Shown here one piece after another: positions 8,739 to 18,186 of a DNA stretch of 64,000 bases. Position 1 is the stretch's first letter. Each line of letters starts with the position of its first letter. The notes under the pieces are model-generated. The model was not told where the DNA came from. It searched no databases and was given only the letters and a program-made list of their open reading frames with translations. Source of the DNA: Streptomyces sp. B21-105. Its GTDB lineage: Bacteria > Actinomycetota > Actinomycetes > Streptomycetales > Streptomycetaceae. The position numbers were made by a program, and so were the translations under genes. Location: contig NZ_JARUMJ010000001.1 of NCBI RefSeq assembly GCF_036898465.1, forward strand, positions 7,068,001 through 7,132,000. The letters run 5' to 3'.

Positions 8739-9617
8739 ATGAGTGAACCGACGGGACCGGTGGACGAAGCGTCCGCGGGCGACGGCGACGGTGGCGGCGA
8801 GCGGCAGTCCGAACCGGACGCCGGATCCGGTGTCCTGCGCGTCTTCGGGCGGCAGTTGAAGCGGTTCCGGGTGCGGGCGGGCATGGAGCGGCCCGAGTTC
8901 GGCTCGCGGACGGGTTACTCGATGTCGACCATCGCCGCGTACGAGCAGGGACGCCGGGTCCCGCCGCCGAAGTTCATCGACCAGGCGGATGAGGTGCTGG
9001 ACGCGGGCGGGGTCCTCCAGGAGATGAAGGAGGAGGTGGCTCGGGCCCAGTATCCGGCGTTCTTCCGGGATGCGGCCAAGTTGGAGACTGAAGCGGTTGA
9101 GCTGCACGTGTATGCGACGAAGGCTGTGCCGGGGCTGCTCCAGTCCGACGACTATGCGCGCGCGGTGTGCACCATGTGGCGGCCGTTGCTGACGCAGGAC
9201 GTCATCGAGGAGCGGGTGGCGGCCCGTCTCGCCCGGCAAGAGATCTTCGCCCGCATGCCACAGCCCACCATCAGCTTCGTCATCGAAGAGGCGGTACTGA
9301 GAAGGCCACTCGGGGGGCGGGCGGTCATGAGGGGACAACTGGAACAAGTCCTGCTGTACGGCCAGCGCCGCAACGTCGAAATCCAGGTGGTGCCCACCGA
9401 CTTGGAGGAGCACGCTGGACTTGAGGGGCCGTTCACCTTGATCGAGACGCGCGACGGGCGCAGGATCGCTTACGTGGAGGGGTACAAGGACAGCCGCCTG
9501 CATACGGAACGCAGGGCGGTCCGGGAGCTTGAGGAGCAGTACGGCATCCTCAGGGCTCAAGCGCTCACCCCACGCGCGTCACTGGCCTTCGTCGAAAAGT
9601 TGCTGGGAGAACAATGA
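8739..9617 (+). CDS. XRE-family HTH regulator with DUF5753
   Basis: This is a 292-residue protein. An acidic, disordered leader (about 30 residues) is followed by a Cro/C1-type helix-turn-helix (FGRQLKRFRVRAGM, then GYSMSTIAAYEQGRR) at about 36-85. After it comes a DUF5753 (Scr1-associated) domain with the typical opening EAVELHVYATKAVPGLLQSDDY and the later VVPTDLEEHAGLEGPF. The ATG at 8739 has GAGGGAGG upstream. The stop overlaps the DUF397 start by ATGA, so the two are translationally coupled. Proteins of this pair generally act together as a DNA-binding regulator and a small partner. Confidence 0.88.
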   Translation: MSEPTGPVDEASAGDGDGGGERQSEPDAGSGVLRVFGRQLKRFRVRAGMERPEFGSRTGYSMSTIAAYEQGRRVPPPKFIDQADEVLDAGGVLQEMKEEVARAQYPAFFRDAAKLETEAVELHVYATKAVPGLLQSDDYARAVCTMWRPLLTQDVIEERVAARLARQEIFARMPQPTISFVIEEAVLRRPLGGRAVMRGQLEQVLLYGQRRNVEIQVVPTDLEEHAGLEGPFTLIETRDGRRIAYVEGYKDSRLHTERRAVRELEEQYGILRAQALTPRASLAFVEKLLGEQ

Positions 9618-9811
9618 ACGCCGAGAAGTCCACCGGTTCTGCGTTGACGTGGTTCAAGAGCAGTTACAGCACGGGCTCGGGCGGGGAGTGCATCGAGGTC
9701 GCCGTCAGCCCTCGTGTCGTTCGAGTGCGTGACTCGAAGGACGTTGCTCGTCCTGGCCTTGCGGTCGATGCCGAGGCTTGGACAGTGTTTGTTGGCTTCG
9801 CTGCGCAGTGA
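9614..9811 (+). CDS. DUF397 small protein
   Basis: This is a 65-residue protein with the DUF397 signature: ALTWFKSSYS, then GGECIEVAV, then VRDSKD, and a final aromatic segment AWTVFVGF. It starts inside the stop of the XRE-DUF5753 gene (ATGA overlap). DUF397 proteins partner the upstream HTH protein and probably modulate it. A strong hairpin follows at 9830-9858. Confidence 0.9.
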   Translation: MNAEKSTGSALTWFKSSYSTGSGGECIEVAVSPRVVRVRDSKDVARPGLAVDAEAWTVFVGFAAQ

Positions 9812-9829
9812 TCGATAGACCTGCCCCCG

Positions 9830-9858
9830 GCCCTGTACCGGGGGCAGGCTTGTGTCAG
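9830..9858. terminator. Bidirectional hairpin terminator
   Basis: A perfect 11-bp stem (CCTGCCCCCGG, 7-base loop, CCGGGGGCAGG) separates the DUF397 stop (9811, plus strand) from the methyltransferase stop (9872, minus strand). Its position between convergent genes supports termination on both strands. Confidence 0.75.
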
Positions 9859-9871
9859 GCCGCTTGGTCTA

Positions 9872-12800
9872 CTACGCGTTCGTCCTTTCGCGGGTGGTCG
9901 GAGTCCAGCGACCGGCGGCGATCTCGGCGTCCAGCCTGGCCTGGAAGTGCGCGTGCGCAGCCCTCATCTCGGCCTCTCGGTCGGCCTTGTAGAAGGGGGC
10001 CTGGTAGTCCTCCGGGGGTGGGGTTCCCTCCGGGTCTTCCAAGTGGGCAAGGAGATCGAGGTAGTCCTGCTTGGTCTGGCCGTGGCCGTAACTGAATGAA
10101 CTGGCGGCGATTTTCCGACCATTAGCGTCGAAGTAGGTGGCCGCTTCGAAGTCATACAGCTGCGGGTAGCGAGACTTGAAGATTGCTGCGAGCTGGTCGG
10201 CAGTGATCCCAAGCCAGACCGCGACGAGGGCATCGAGTTCGACGAGCGCGGCTCGGCGCTCGTACTCCGTGCGGAGCGGGCTGCTGTACTCCCAGGTGGG
10301 CTTGAGGGCGGCAGCGAGGGGCTTCAAGTGCAGCCAGTTGGGGTTGGCCCAGTCCTCGTAGCCTGCCCAGCGGGGGTCGAACAGCTCTGTCCACAGGGGG
10401 GCGTAGTGCGTGGTCAGGGCGTTCAGGCGGAGAGTGCGGAGGAGGAGGGCCGGGGCGAGGGGATGCTTCGGGTCAGGGGCCGGCATCTTCCTGGCTTCGC
10501 TGGTCTGGAGATGCGAACGCCCGGCAATGCGCAGCAGGTAGTCGAGCGGTAGCGCCGCCCAGAAGCCTGCGTTGAGGACGGTCAAGCACTCATCCTCCAG
10601 GGCCATCGATTGCACGTTGTGGATATGGGCGGGGCCGGGCGGAATGAGGGCAGCTTGAAGGCTGCGGCTGGTATTGAAAGAGATCATGACTCGCCAGGCC
10701 AGCCGGTAGAACGTGGTGAACGGTTTACCGAGCCAGGTATCCTGGGCTTTCCGATATGTCGTCTCGTCGGTGGCCCGCACGTAGTTGGTCACGGGGACGC
10801 ATGTTTCCGGGAGTTCAGTCAGGATGAGCGAATCCCAGTGCCTGTTGCTAAGGCAGGGGATCTTCGGCTCCTTGGAAAACGGGAGTGCCGATGCGAAGTG
10901 GGGTCCCTGGAGGATAACGTCATTGAACGCGGGGACAGCTTGGTTGCCCCAGCGGATCAGCCCGTCCTTCTTGGCGTTGGCTTCGTCGTACCCCCTTGTG
11001 ATCATCGGGCAGTAGTCGGCAAGGCTGCTGCGGTAAGCGGCGATTGCCTCGATCGCTCCTTGCTCGCCTACGAGGACTGGGTAGAGCAGAGGAGTCTGTG
11101 TCACTCCACCAGTTGAGCCCGTCAGGGCTTGCCAACTGGCCAGCAAGTTCGTATCCACGTGCACGACGCGGTCGTGGTGCGGTCTGATGTCCCACGAACC
11201 GTTGCTCCTGATGCCAGGTGCAGGGCCTTGTCCGTCATGTGTCAGTGACTCGGGAAGGACCTCGGCGTCGCGGAGTTCGCTGAGGTGCAAGAAGTCAGGT
11301 TCTTGTTGCGCGCCGTAAATGTGCATCCCGAATTGTTGGGCCCAGTCTAGATCGGCAAACGCCCATTGGGCCGAATTCACGAAATGTGCATGAATGCGGA
11401 GGTGTCGGTATGCCGCAGCCCGGATAGCACCCTCACGCGCGCCAGCGAAATGCGTGTCCGGGTGGATCAGACCAGCACTGCCGTGAGGTGCGATCTGCCG
11501 CCACACCCGGGCCATGAAGGCCCGGTAGAGGTCGCCCTGCGTACCGACAAGGAGTGGATATGCGGCTGGGCTGCCCAGCACGGCGACGGCGCCCGCATGG
11601 TTGGCCAGCTCAGACAGAAGGAAGCGCTGCCTGTCCGTATGCGCGGCCAGCACGTCTTCCTTACGGAGCCGCCATTCCGCCGCACTCGGTTTCTCCGCCA
11701 GCATGAACCACGGCTCCAACTCCGCCAGAACCAGATCCTCCTGCCACCGAGGCCGAACCCAAGGCGGATTCCCCACCTGCAACTCAAACCCACCCCGCGC
11801 AAACACCTGCGCGAACTCCAGCTCCCAGTGGAAGAACCCCTGGGCCTTGGCCACATCCCGCGCCGCGCCCGCCCACAGGAACCGCTCCTCCAGGGACTGG
11901 AACCGGTCCATGCCCATCCACTCGGGCAGCTCGTCCTCGTACCGGGACAGATCGTCAAGGTCGTCGAACGTCGACACCAGCGACTCCTCCGGCACGTCCT
12001 GCGTGCCCAGCAGCGCCTCGGCGAAGTCGATCCAGTCGTCCAGGTCGGCGAGCGCGATGACGTCGCGACGCTCACCCTTGATCTGCCCCTTGCGGCGGCC
12101 GGTGCGGCGACGCGACACGGAGTCCCGCGTCAACGTCATCTGCTGCGGCTCGGCGGTGAAGCCGGGCAGGGCGTCCGCCTCCCAGGCCATCAGGACTTCG
12201 TCCGCGCCGCTCTCCGCACCGTCCTCGGCGCTCACCGTCTCCAACTCCGCCGCCCGCGCGGCCAGCGCCTCCGCCCGCGCGTACCGCTCGTCCGTACCGT
12301 CCAGCAGCGCCGCGTTCTGAACCGGCCAGAACCACAGCGCGCACCACGTGTCCATGAGTGTCTTGAGGCGCCAGTAGGGAGTGTCCTCCGCCTGGAGGTC
12401 GGCCAGGATCACGTCCCGCTGCACGGCGGCCTTCGGCCGGCGCAGCCAGTCCTTCTTCGCTCCCCACACCCGGATGTCGCGGGAGATGTCCCGCTCCGAC
12501 AGTTCCAGCCGCCGTACGACCAGCCCCCACAGGTACTCGGCCCGCCGGGCCAGCCCCTGGAGCCGGGCCGTCTGCTTCGCCGAAGGCGACTTCGTGACCG
12601 CCTTCCGCCACGCGGCCAGTGCCTTCGCCTCGGCCGGGGCGAGGGCCTTCGCCTCCTTCTCGGCCGCGACCGCGCCCCACTCCTTCGCCGGGAGCAGGAA
12701 GTGGTGCACCGCGCCTTCCGGAAGCGACGCGCCCGCCACCGCCTCCGCCAGCGGGAAGCGCTCCGGAGTGGTCCCCAGCCAGCCGCCCTTCCTCAGCCGT

Positions 12801-15034
12801 TCCGCCGCGTACACCTCGCGCCGGCCGCCGATGAGGGAGTTGCCGCGCCGCAGGTGCAGGCCGAACCAGGGGGCCTCCATGCCGGGGTGCATGGTGTTGA
12901 GCCACAGGGAGACCTCGGCCAGCTCCACGGCCGTCTCGTTGAGGTCGACCCCGAACGAATTGTGCAGGGCGATGTACGCCTTCGCCTTCTGGAGTTCGAC
13001 GGCGTACTGCTCGGTGTCGATCGACTCGCCCAGCTCGGCCTGCCTGCGCCGCAGGTACTCCGCCGCGACCTGGTTGATCGCCTCGTTGAGGAACGCGCCC
13101 GAGCCGAGGGCGGGTTCGCAGATCCGCCAGTCCAGGAGGTCCTTCGCCTCCGTGGTGTCGGTGAGGAGCTGCTGGAGGGCCAGTTGCACGGTGACCCGCG
13201 TCAGTGACTCGGGCGTGTAGTACGACGCGGAGGTCTGCCGGTCGCGTCCGGAGAGGCGGTACACGAACGTGCCCGGCGCGTACCGCACGCGCAGGTCCTC
13301 GCCGGTGAGCCGGTCCCGGCGCCGTACGAACACCGAGTCGTCGTAGTCCGCGATCTTCGACGCGGGGACGAGCCAGGAACCGTCCTTCGGGTCACCGTGC
13401 CTGGCGACCTCGTACAGCTCCTCGCCCGCGATGAAGCCGCTGTACGACATCAGGCCCTCGTAGACCGCGCCGAGCTGGTTGATGCCGAGCTGCGCGTACG
13501 AGATGAAGCCGCCGCGCTCCCCCCGCTTTCCCTGGGTGATCATCAGGCTGTGCAGCACCTGGTGGAGGGTGGCGTTGCGCAGCCGGGTGTCCAGGCAGCG
13601 GACGGACTCGCCGCGTGCCAGGGCCTCGTCCGAGTCGTACCGCGGGTCGGGGAGGCTGTCCGCGCCGATCAGGCGGATGGCGTCGTGCTCGAACAGCTTG
13701 CTGTGCAGCGGCTCGAAGCGCAGGCCGACATCCTCGCTGATCCGCGCGTCCGCCATGTCGTCGGCGTCCGCCTCCACGCCGTGGGTGCGGCGCGGGCGGT
13801 AGCCGTCCTGCACCTTGCGGAACAGCAGGTCCAGGGACTCGTACAGGTAGAAGCCCTTGCGGGCGGTGTCGCTCACCGGCTCCCGCTCGGCGACGAGTTC
13901 ACCGAGCCGGCCGAGTCCGTACCCCTGCTGGTACTCGGGGTAGTCGGCGGGCAGGATGCCCAGCTCGGGGCGGGCCTCCGCGTACAGCAGGAACAGGATG
14001 CGGTACAGGTAGCGCAGCGACTCACGCGTCAACCGGCGTCCCAGCTCCGGGAGTTCGCCGACGTCCTCGGGGCGGACGCCCTGGTCGCGCAGCCGTTCCA
14101 GCACCTCGTTCGCGATCAGCTCGACGCTCTTGCGCAGGCCGTCGCGCAGTTCGCTGGAGACCCCGACGGCGTGCTTGGCCGACTTGCCGACCAGTTCGGC
14201 CAGCGGGTTCTCGCCGCCCTCCTCCGGGGTGCGCAGCGAGTCCGCGCCGAACAGCGCGGCCACCGTGTCGAGTTCGCCGCCCGCCCGGGTGTCGTTGCGC
14301 TGGAGCGCCATGTCGAGGGAGACACCGAGATAGCGTCCCTCGCCCCACACCGCGCGGTCGGCGAGGACGATCACCCCGCCGCCGAGCAGCAGCACGTACC
14401 GGGGCGGCTCCTCGCAGGCGAACAGGAAGGAGGCGAGCTTGGAGCCGGTCTCCACCGGGTCGGGGCCGTCCAGCGGCACCGGTTCCAGCAGGCGTCCCCG
14501 GCCCCTCGGGTCGAGAGCGGCGTCGGGTTCGGCGGCCCAGCCGCAGTCCAGCGCGACGAGGCCCTTCTCTGCGTGGGCGACCGGGACCTCGTACCCCCGG
14601 CCCGCGCGCTCGACGGAGAGGACGCGCGGCTTGGCGTCGTAGCCGAGCGCACGCAGCACCTCGGCGTTGAGCGCCCGCACCCGCTCCCGCCACTGCGGCA
14701 CCCCGTAGGTCAGGACGTCGTCGTCGGCGTCCCGGACGGTGATGATGCCGTCCTCGTCCTCAGGGAGGGCGAAGGAGGATCGGGCCCGGAAGTAGTCCCG
14801 GCGCAGCGTCCGCAGCCCCGCGCGCGGGGTCACCGGCAGTTCGGTCCGGCCGGGCGTCGGTGCGGCGGACGTCTCCTCCTCGGTTCCGCCGTCGCCCCCG
14901 GCGGCCGGGCGCACCGCCTCCTCGCGCTCCTTCCACTTCTGGAGCAGGCCCGACTTGAGATCCTTCGGCAGCACCTCGGCCAGGTAGTGAGCCGAGAAGT
15001 AGTCGCCACGGTTGACCAGGGAGTCGTACGTCAT
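9872..15034 (-). CDS. Giant Eco57I/PglX-like adenine-specific DNA methyltransferase
   Basis: This 1720-residue class I methyltransferase carries SAM-binding motif I, CEPALGSGAFLNEAINQ, at about residue 640 and catalytic motif IV, NPPW (VGNPPWVRPRW), at about 1090. NPPW marks N6-adenine methylation. The 450 residues between motif I and NPPW are unusually long; this stretch is Ala/Glu-rich around 900-1000. An N-terminal 600-residue region and a C-terminal ~600-residue region (likely target recognition) flank the core. PglX and DrmMI are related but usually shorter (about 1000-1300). The start is 34 bases after the DrmD-like stop on the same strand, so they form one operon. By analogy with DISARM and BREX it would mark self DNA; whether it also restricts is unknown. 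No obvious nuclease motif was seen. Confidence 0.85.
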   Translation of the reverse strand: MTYDSLVNRGDYFSAHYLAEVLPKDLKSGLLQKWKEREEAVRPAAGGDGGTEEETSAAPTPGRTELPVTPRAGLRTLRRDYFRARSSFALPEDEDGIITVRDADDDVLTYGVPQWRERVRALNAEVLRALGYDAKPRVLSVERAGRGYEVPVAHAEKGLVALDCGWAAEPDAALDPRGRGRLLEPVPLDGPDPVETGSKLASFLFACEEPPRYVLLLGGGVIVLADRAVWGEGRYLGVSLDMALQRNDTRAGGELDTVAALFGADSLRTPEEGGENPLAELVGKSAKHAVGVSSELRDGLRKSVELIANEVLERLRDQGVRPEDVGELPELGRRLTRESLRYLYRILFLLYAEARPELGILPADYPEYQQGYGLGRLGELVAEREPVSDTARKGFYLYESLDLLFRKVQDGYRPRRTHGVEADADDMADARISEDVGLRFEPLHSKLFEHDAIRLIGADSLPDPRYDSDEALARGESVRCLDTRLRNATLHQVLHSLMITQGKRGERGGFISYAQLGINQLGAVYEGLMSYSGFIAGEELYEVARHGDPKDGSWLVPASKIADYDDSVFVRRRDRLTGEDLRVRYAPGTFVYRLSGRDRQTSASYYTPESLTRVTVQLALQQLLTDTTEAKDLLDWRICEPALGSGAFLNEAINQVAAEYLRRRQAELGESIDTEQYAVELQKAKAYIALHNSFGVDLNETAVELAEVSLWLNTMHPGMEAPWFGLHLRRGNSLIGGRREVYAAERLRKGGWLGTTPERFPLAEAVAGASLPEGAVHHFLLPAKEWGAVAAEKEAKALAPAEAKALAAWRKAVTKSPSAKQTARLQGLARRAEYLWGLVVRRLELSERDISRDIRVWGAKKDWLRRPKAAVQRDVILADLQAEDTPYWRLKTLMDTWCALWFWPVQNAALLDGTDERYARAEALAARAAELETVSAEDGAESGADEVLMAWEADALPGFTAEPQQMTLTRDSVSRRRTGRRKGQIKGERRDVIALADLDDWIDFAEALLGTQDVPEESLVSTFDDLDDLSRYEDELPEWMGMDRFQSLEERFLWAGAARDVAKAQGFFHWELEFAQVFARGGFELQVGNPPWVRPRWQEDLVLAELEPWFMLAEKPSAAEWRLRKEDVLAAHTDRQRFLLSELANHAGAVAVLGSPAAYPLLVGTQGDLYRAFMARVWRQIAPHGSAGLIHPDTHFAGAREGAIRAAAYRHLRIHAHFVNSAQWAFADLDWAQQFGMHIYGAQQEPDFLHLSELRDAEVLPESLTHDGQGPAPGIRSNGSWDIRPHHDRVVHVDTNLLASWQALTGSTGGVTQTPLLYPVLVGEQGAIEAIAAYRSSLADYCPMITRGYDEANAKKDGLIRWGNQAVPAFNDVILQGPHFASALPFSKEPKIPCLSNRHWDSLILTELPETCVPVTNYVRATDETTYRKAQDTWLGKPFTTFYRLAWRVMISFNTSRSLQAALIPPGPAHIHNVQSMALEDECLTVLNAGFWAALPLDYLLRIAGRSHLQTSEARKMPAPDPKHPLAPALLLRTLRLNALTTHYAPLWTELFDPRWAGYEDWANPNWLHLKPLAAALKPTWEYSSPLRTEYERRAALVELDALVAVWLGITADQLAAIFKSRYPQLYDFEAATYFDANGRKIAASSFSYGHGQTKQDYLDLLAHLEDPEGTPPPEDYQAPFYKADREAEMRAAHAHFQARLDAEIAAGRWTPTTRERTNA

Positions 15035-15068
15035 GACAGGGCTTCTCTCAGGGGATCACAGACCGGGG

Positions 15069-18000
15069 TCACCGGGCGGCGCGCTGGGGCACGTGGCGGA
15101 AGGGGGACGACGACGGGGCGGAGAGGGAGACGGGACGGGTTCCGTCGCCGTCCCCGCGCACGGCGTCGGTCTCGGTGTCCGGCACCAGCACCGCGAGGAC
15201 CCGCAGCAGGGGCCTGCCCGTCGTCAGCAGCGAGTCGGCCAGATCGGCGAGGCGTTCCCGGGTGCGCTCCCCGCCCAGCGTGGGCTGCTCCCAGGCGCCG
15301 AGCCGCAGCTTGTACTCCTCGACGGGCCGGCGCAGCGGCTCGTCCCATGCGTCGCGGTGGGCGTTGAGGAACGCCTCGGCCGTCTCCAGCACCCGGGGGA
15401 GGGCCGCGCGCACGGGCGCGGGATCGCGGTAGCCCCGCTTGTTCGCCATGGCGGGGCCGACACCGGCGCGGCGCAGCAGGGACACCATGTCGTCGACGGC
15501 CAGTCCTTCCTGTGCGGCCTCCCGCCAGGTCACGCCCATCCACTTCACGACGGTGGGCCGGCCCAGCTTGTTGGAGTACACGCCCTGGACGAGATAGACC
15601 GGCTCCGCCACGTTCGCCGTGATCATCGGCGCCTCCTGGCGGCCCAGGCCGACGAGGACCTTGTCGGTGATCCAGTCGACGACCGGGTGCAGGTCCGTGA
15701 GCAGGGAGATCTCCGGCCAGCTCGACGTGGAGGACTGCCGGGCCCGCTGGAGGGAGTGCTCGGCGAGGCGGCGGTTGAAGGTCACCAGCAGCCGCTCGCG
15801 CAGCCGCTGCTCACGCAGGTAGTCCGAGGGCAGCGCCTTGAGACGGTGGACGAGTTCCGCCGGCGGGCGGAAGGAGATCAGCCCGGACTGCTGGTCGCGG
15901 TCCAGCTCCAGACGGTCGCGGGCGTCCGGATACACCTCGCGCAGCGCCTCGTCCACGAAATGGGCGGTGGAGTCGAAGAGGCGGGGGAGGACCGGGCTCG
16001 CGTCGGAACCGTCGGCCGACGGCGGCGTCCCGACGTCCAGCGGCTCCTCGCGTCCGTCGGCGCCCAAGCCCCCGGCCTGCTCCGCCGTCGCGTCCACCGA
16101 GCCGAAGAAGTCCGCGAGGAAGTCGTCCAGACCCGCGTCCTGGCCGTCGGCGCCGGCGTGGGGGGTGTCCAGGGACTCGTCGACGGTCCTGCCCCGCAGC
16201 AGGTCCTGAATGAGGGACCGCTCCTCCGCCTCCGCCCGGTACAGGCCGGTCACCGCCTCCGCCGTGCCCAGCGAGCGGTGCGCCTGGTCCTCGCGTTCCA
16301 TCAGCCGCTCGGCGACCACCGTGTCGTCCTTCGCGCCGTCCACCTCGCTGGTGAGGATCAGTGCCCGGAACTGCGGCGGGTGGGCCTGTCCGTACCGGTC
16401 GATGCGGCCGTTGCGCTGCTCGATGCGGATCAGGGACCACGGCACGTCGTAGTGCACGAGCTGGTGGCACTGCCGGTGCAGGTTGACGCCCTCGGACGCC
16501 ACGTCACCGGTGAGCAGGACCCGGACGGGCGTGTCGGCCAGGCCGAACTCCTCGACACGGTCCATCTGCTGCTCGTCCGAGAGGCCGCCGTGCATGACAC
16601 GGACGCAGTCGCGGGCCGCGCGGCCACGGAAGCCGAGGGCGACGGGCAGCACTTCGGCCAGCCACTCCAGCGTCTGGACCCGCTCGGAGAACACCACGAC
16701 CCGCGTCTCGGAGGCGGGTCCCACCCCGATCTCCTCGCGCAACAACCGCACCAGGGCGGCGAACTTCGCGGAGTCCGCCTCGGTGAGGCCGGCGGACAGC
16801 TCCGACAGCCGGTGCAGGGCGGCGAGTTCGGCCTCCGTGCCGCGCCGGTCCTCCTTCTTCTCCAGCGTCCTGATCCGCGCGGAGACCGTGGACCGCAGCG
16901 CGGCGGGGGAGGACAGGAACGACTTCAGCAGCGTGTAGGGGAAGAGGGGTACCGCGCTGACCGAAGCGGCGCCGTCACCGGGCAGCCAGACGGCGGCCAG
17001 CTCCTCGAAGATCCGCTCCTCCGAGGGGGTGGCCGGACAGTGCACCGAACGGGAGGGACCCCGGTCCGCCCACTGGCCCTTCATCTGCTCGCGGACCTCG
17101 GGGCTGATCTTCGTCCGCCGGATGAACAGGTGCTCGATGTCGGCCGCGCGGTAGTTCTCCGGGTCGCGGATCGCCACCGGGTCCAGCAGCCGGATCAGTT
17201 CGGCGAAGGACTTGGCGTCGCCGTTGTGCGGGGTCGCGGAGGCCAGGATCAGCGCGTCCGTGCGGGGCGCGAGGGTGCGCGCGAGCTGGTTGCGCAGCGA
17301 ACCGCGGTTGATCAGGTTGTGCGACTCGTCGATGACGACCGCGTCCCAGCGGATCTGCTCGAGGTGGTGCTGGTACTGGTTGGTGTTCTTGAGGGTGTCG
17401 ATGGAGACGATGACCCGCTTGAACGAGGTGAACGGGTTGCGGCCGGCCGGGATCTCCCGCTGGATCCGCTCGATGCCCACCGAGTCCAGGCGTACCAGCG
17501 GGATCGCGAACCGCGTCCACAGCTCGTGCTGGAACTGCTCCAGCACGTGCTGCGGGGTGACCACCAGGATGCGTTCGCCCCGGCCGCGGCGGATCAGCTC
17601 GGCCAGGGTCAGGCCGATCTCCAGGGTCTTGCCGAGGCCCACCACGTCCGCGATCAGCAGCCGAGGGCGCAGATTGGCGCCGGACAGGGCCAGCTGGGCG
17701 GGGCGCCGCTGGTAGGGCAGCGGGTCCATCAGGAACGAGTCGGCGAGCGCCAGACGGTGTTCCGACTGGGGCAGGGCGGTGCGGCGCAGCACCGCCTCCA
17801 GGAACAGGCGGGAGCGGCGGTAGTTCGGGGAGTCGTCCATGACGAGCGTGGTCGCGCCCGGGTCGAGCAGTTCGATGCGGTCCAGGCCGGAGAAGAACAC
17901 GGCCTCCTGGTCGCGGACGAACTCCGACACCCCGGTGACCTCGATGCGCGTCCCGTCGTCGGACGTCGGCATCGAGCTTCTGACCAGCCACTCCTCGTCC

Positions 18001-18101
18001 CGTACCACGACCAGCGCACCGGCCGGGTACTGGTCCTGGCCGCTCGTGGCACCGGTCTGTTCCTCGCCGGTCTGCTCCACGCTGGTCTGGACGGCGGTCA
18101 C
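15069..18101 (-). CDS. SNF2-like helicase, DrmD-like
   Basis: This is a 1010-residue superfamily 2 ATPase. Walker A is IADVVGLGKTLEIGLTL near residue 155, motif II is VVIDESHNL near 255, motif III ASATPHNGD near 290, and the C-terminal RecA domain has GDVASEGVNL and RNGRIDRYGQ near 540-565. A long C-terminal extension follows. The layout matches DISARM DrmD and related helicases. I chose the GTG at 18101 because a perfect AGGAGG lies six bases upstream; the longer upstream reading frame has no such site. The methyltransferase follows 34 bases downstream and a kinase precedes it by 85 bases on the same strand. A DrmD-methyltransferase pair is the hallmark of class 1 DISARM, but no separate drmB or drmC is visible here. 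Confidence 0.8.
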   Translation of the reverse strand: MTAVQTSVEQTGEEQTGATSGQDQYPAGALVVVRDEEWLVRSSMPTSDDGTRIEVTGVSEFVRDQEAVFFSGLDRIELLDPGATTLVMDDSPNYRRSRLFLEAVLRRTALPQSEHRLALADSFLMDPLPYQRRPAQLALSGANLRPRLLIADVVGLGKTLEIGLTLAELIRRGRGERILVVTPQHVLEQFQHELWTRFAIPLVRLDSVGIERIQREIPAGRNPFTSFKRVIVSIDTLKNTNQYQHHLEQIRWDAVVIDESHNLINRGSLRNQLARTLAPRTDALILASATPHNGDAKSFAELIRLLDPVAIRDPENYRAADIEHLFIRRTKISPEVREQMKGQWADRGPSRSVHCPATPSEERIFEELAAVWLPGDGAASVSAVPLFPYTLLKSFLSSPAALRSTVSARIRTLEKKEDRRGTEAELAALHRLSELSAGLTEADSAKFAALVRLLREEIGVGPASETRVVVFSERVQTLEWLAEVLPVALGFRGRAARDCVRVMHGGLSDEQQMDRVEEFGLADTPVRVLLTGDVASEGVNLHRQCHQLVHYDVPWSLIRIEQRNGRIDRYGQAHPPQFRALILTSEVDGAKDDTVVAERLMEREDQAHRSLGTAEAVTGLYRAEAEERSLIQDLLRGRTVDESLDTPHAGADGQDAGLDDFLADFFGSVDATAEQAGGLGADGREEPLDVGTPPSADGSDASPVLPRLFDSTAHFVDEALREVYPDARDRLELDRDQQSGLISFRPPAELVHRLKALPSDYLREQRLRERLLVTFNRRLAEHSLQRARQSSTSSWPEISLLTDLHPVVDWITDKVLVGLGRQEAPMITANVAEPVYLVQGVYSNKLGRPTVVKWMGVTWREAAQEGLAVDDMVSLLRRAGVGPAMANKRGYRDPAPVRAALPRVLETAEAFLNAHRDAWDEPLRRPVEEYKLRLGAWEQPTLGGERTRERLADLADSLLTTGRPLLRVLAVLVPDTETDAVRGDGDGTRPVSLSAPSSSPFRHVPQRAAR

Positions 18102-18186
18102 CGCTGGCCTCCTGAGGCGGGTCGATCGTGCGGGTCGGGCCCTCTCGGGGGCCCGCCCATTATCGCGGGTCACAGGGGCGTACGGG

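Noticed and set aside
10610..13220. Long plus-strand open frames over the methyltransferase gene
   Set aside because: They are antisense shadows caused by high GC third-position bias; no motif, and the minus-strand gene has clear catalytic motifs.
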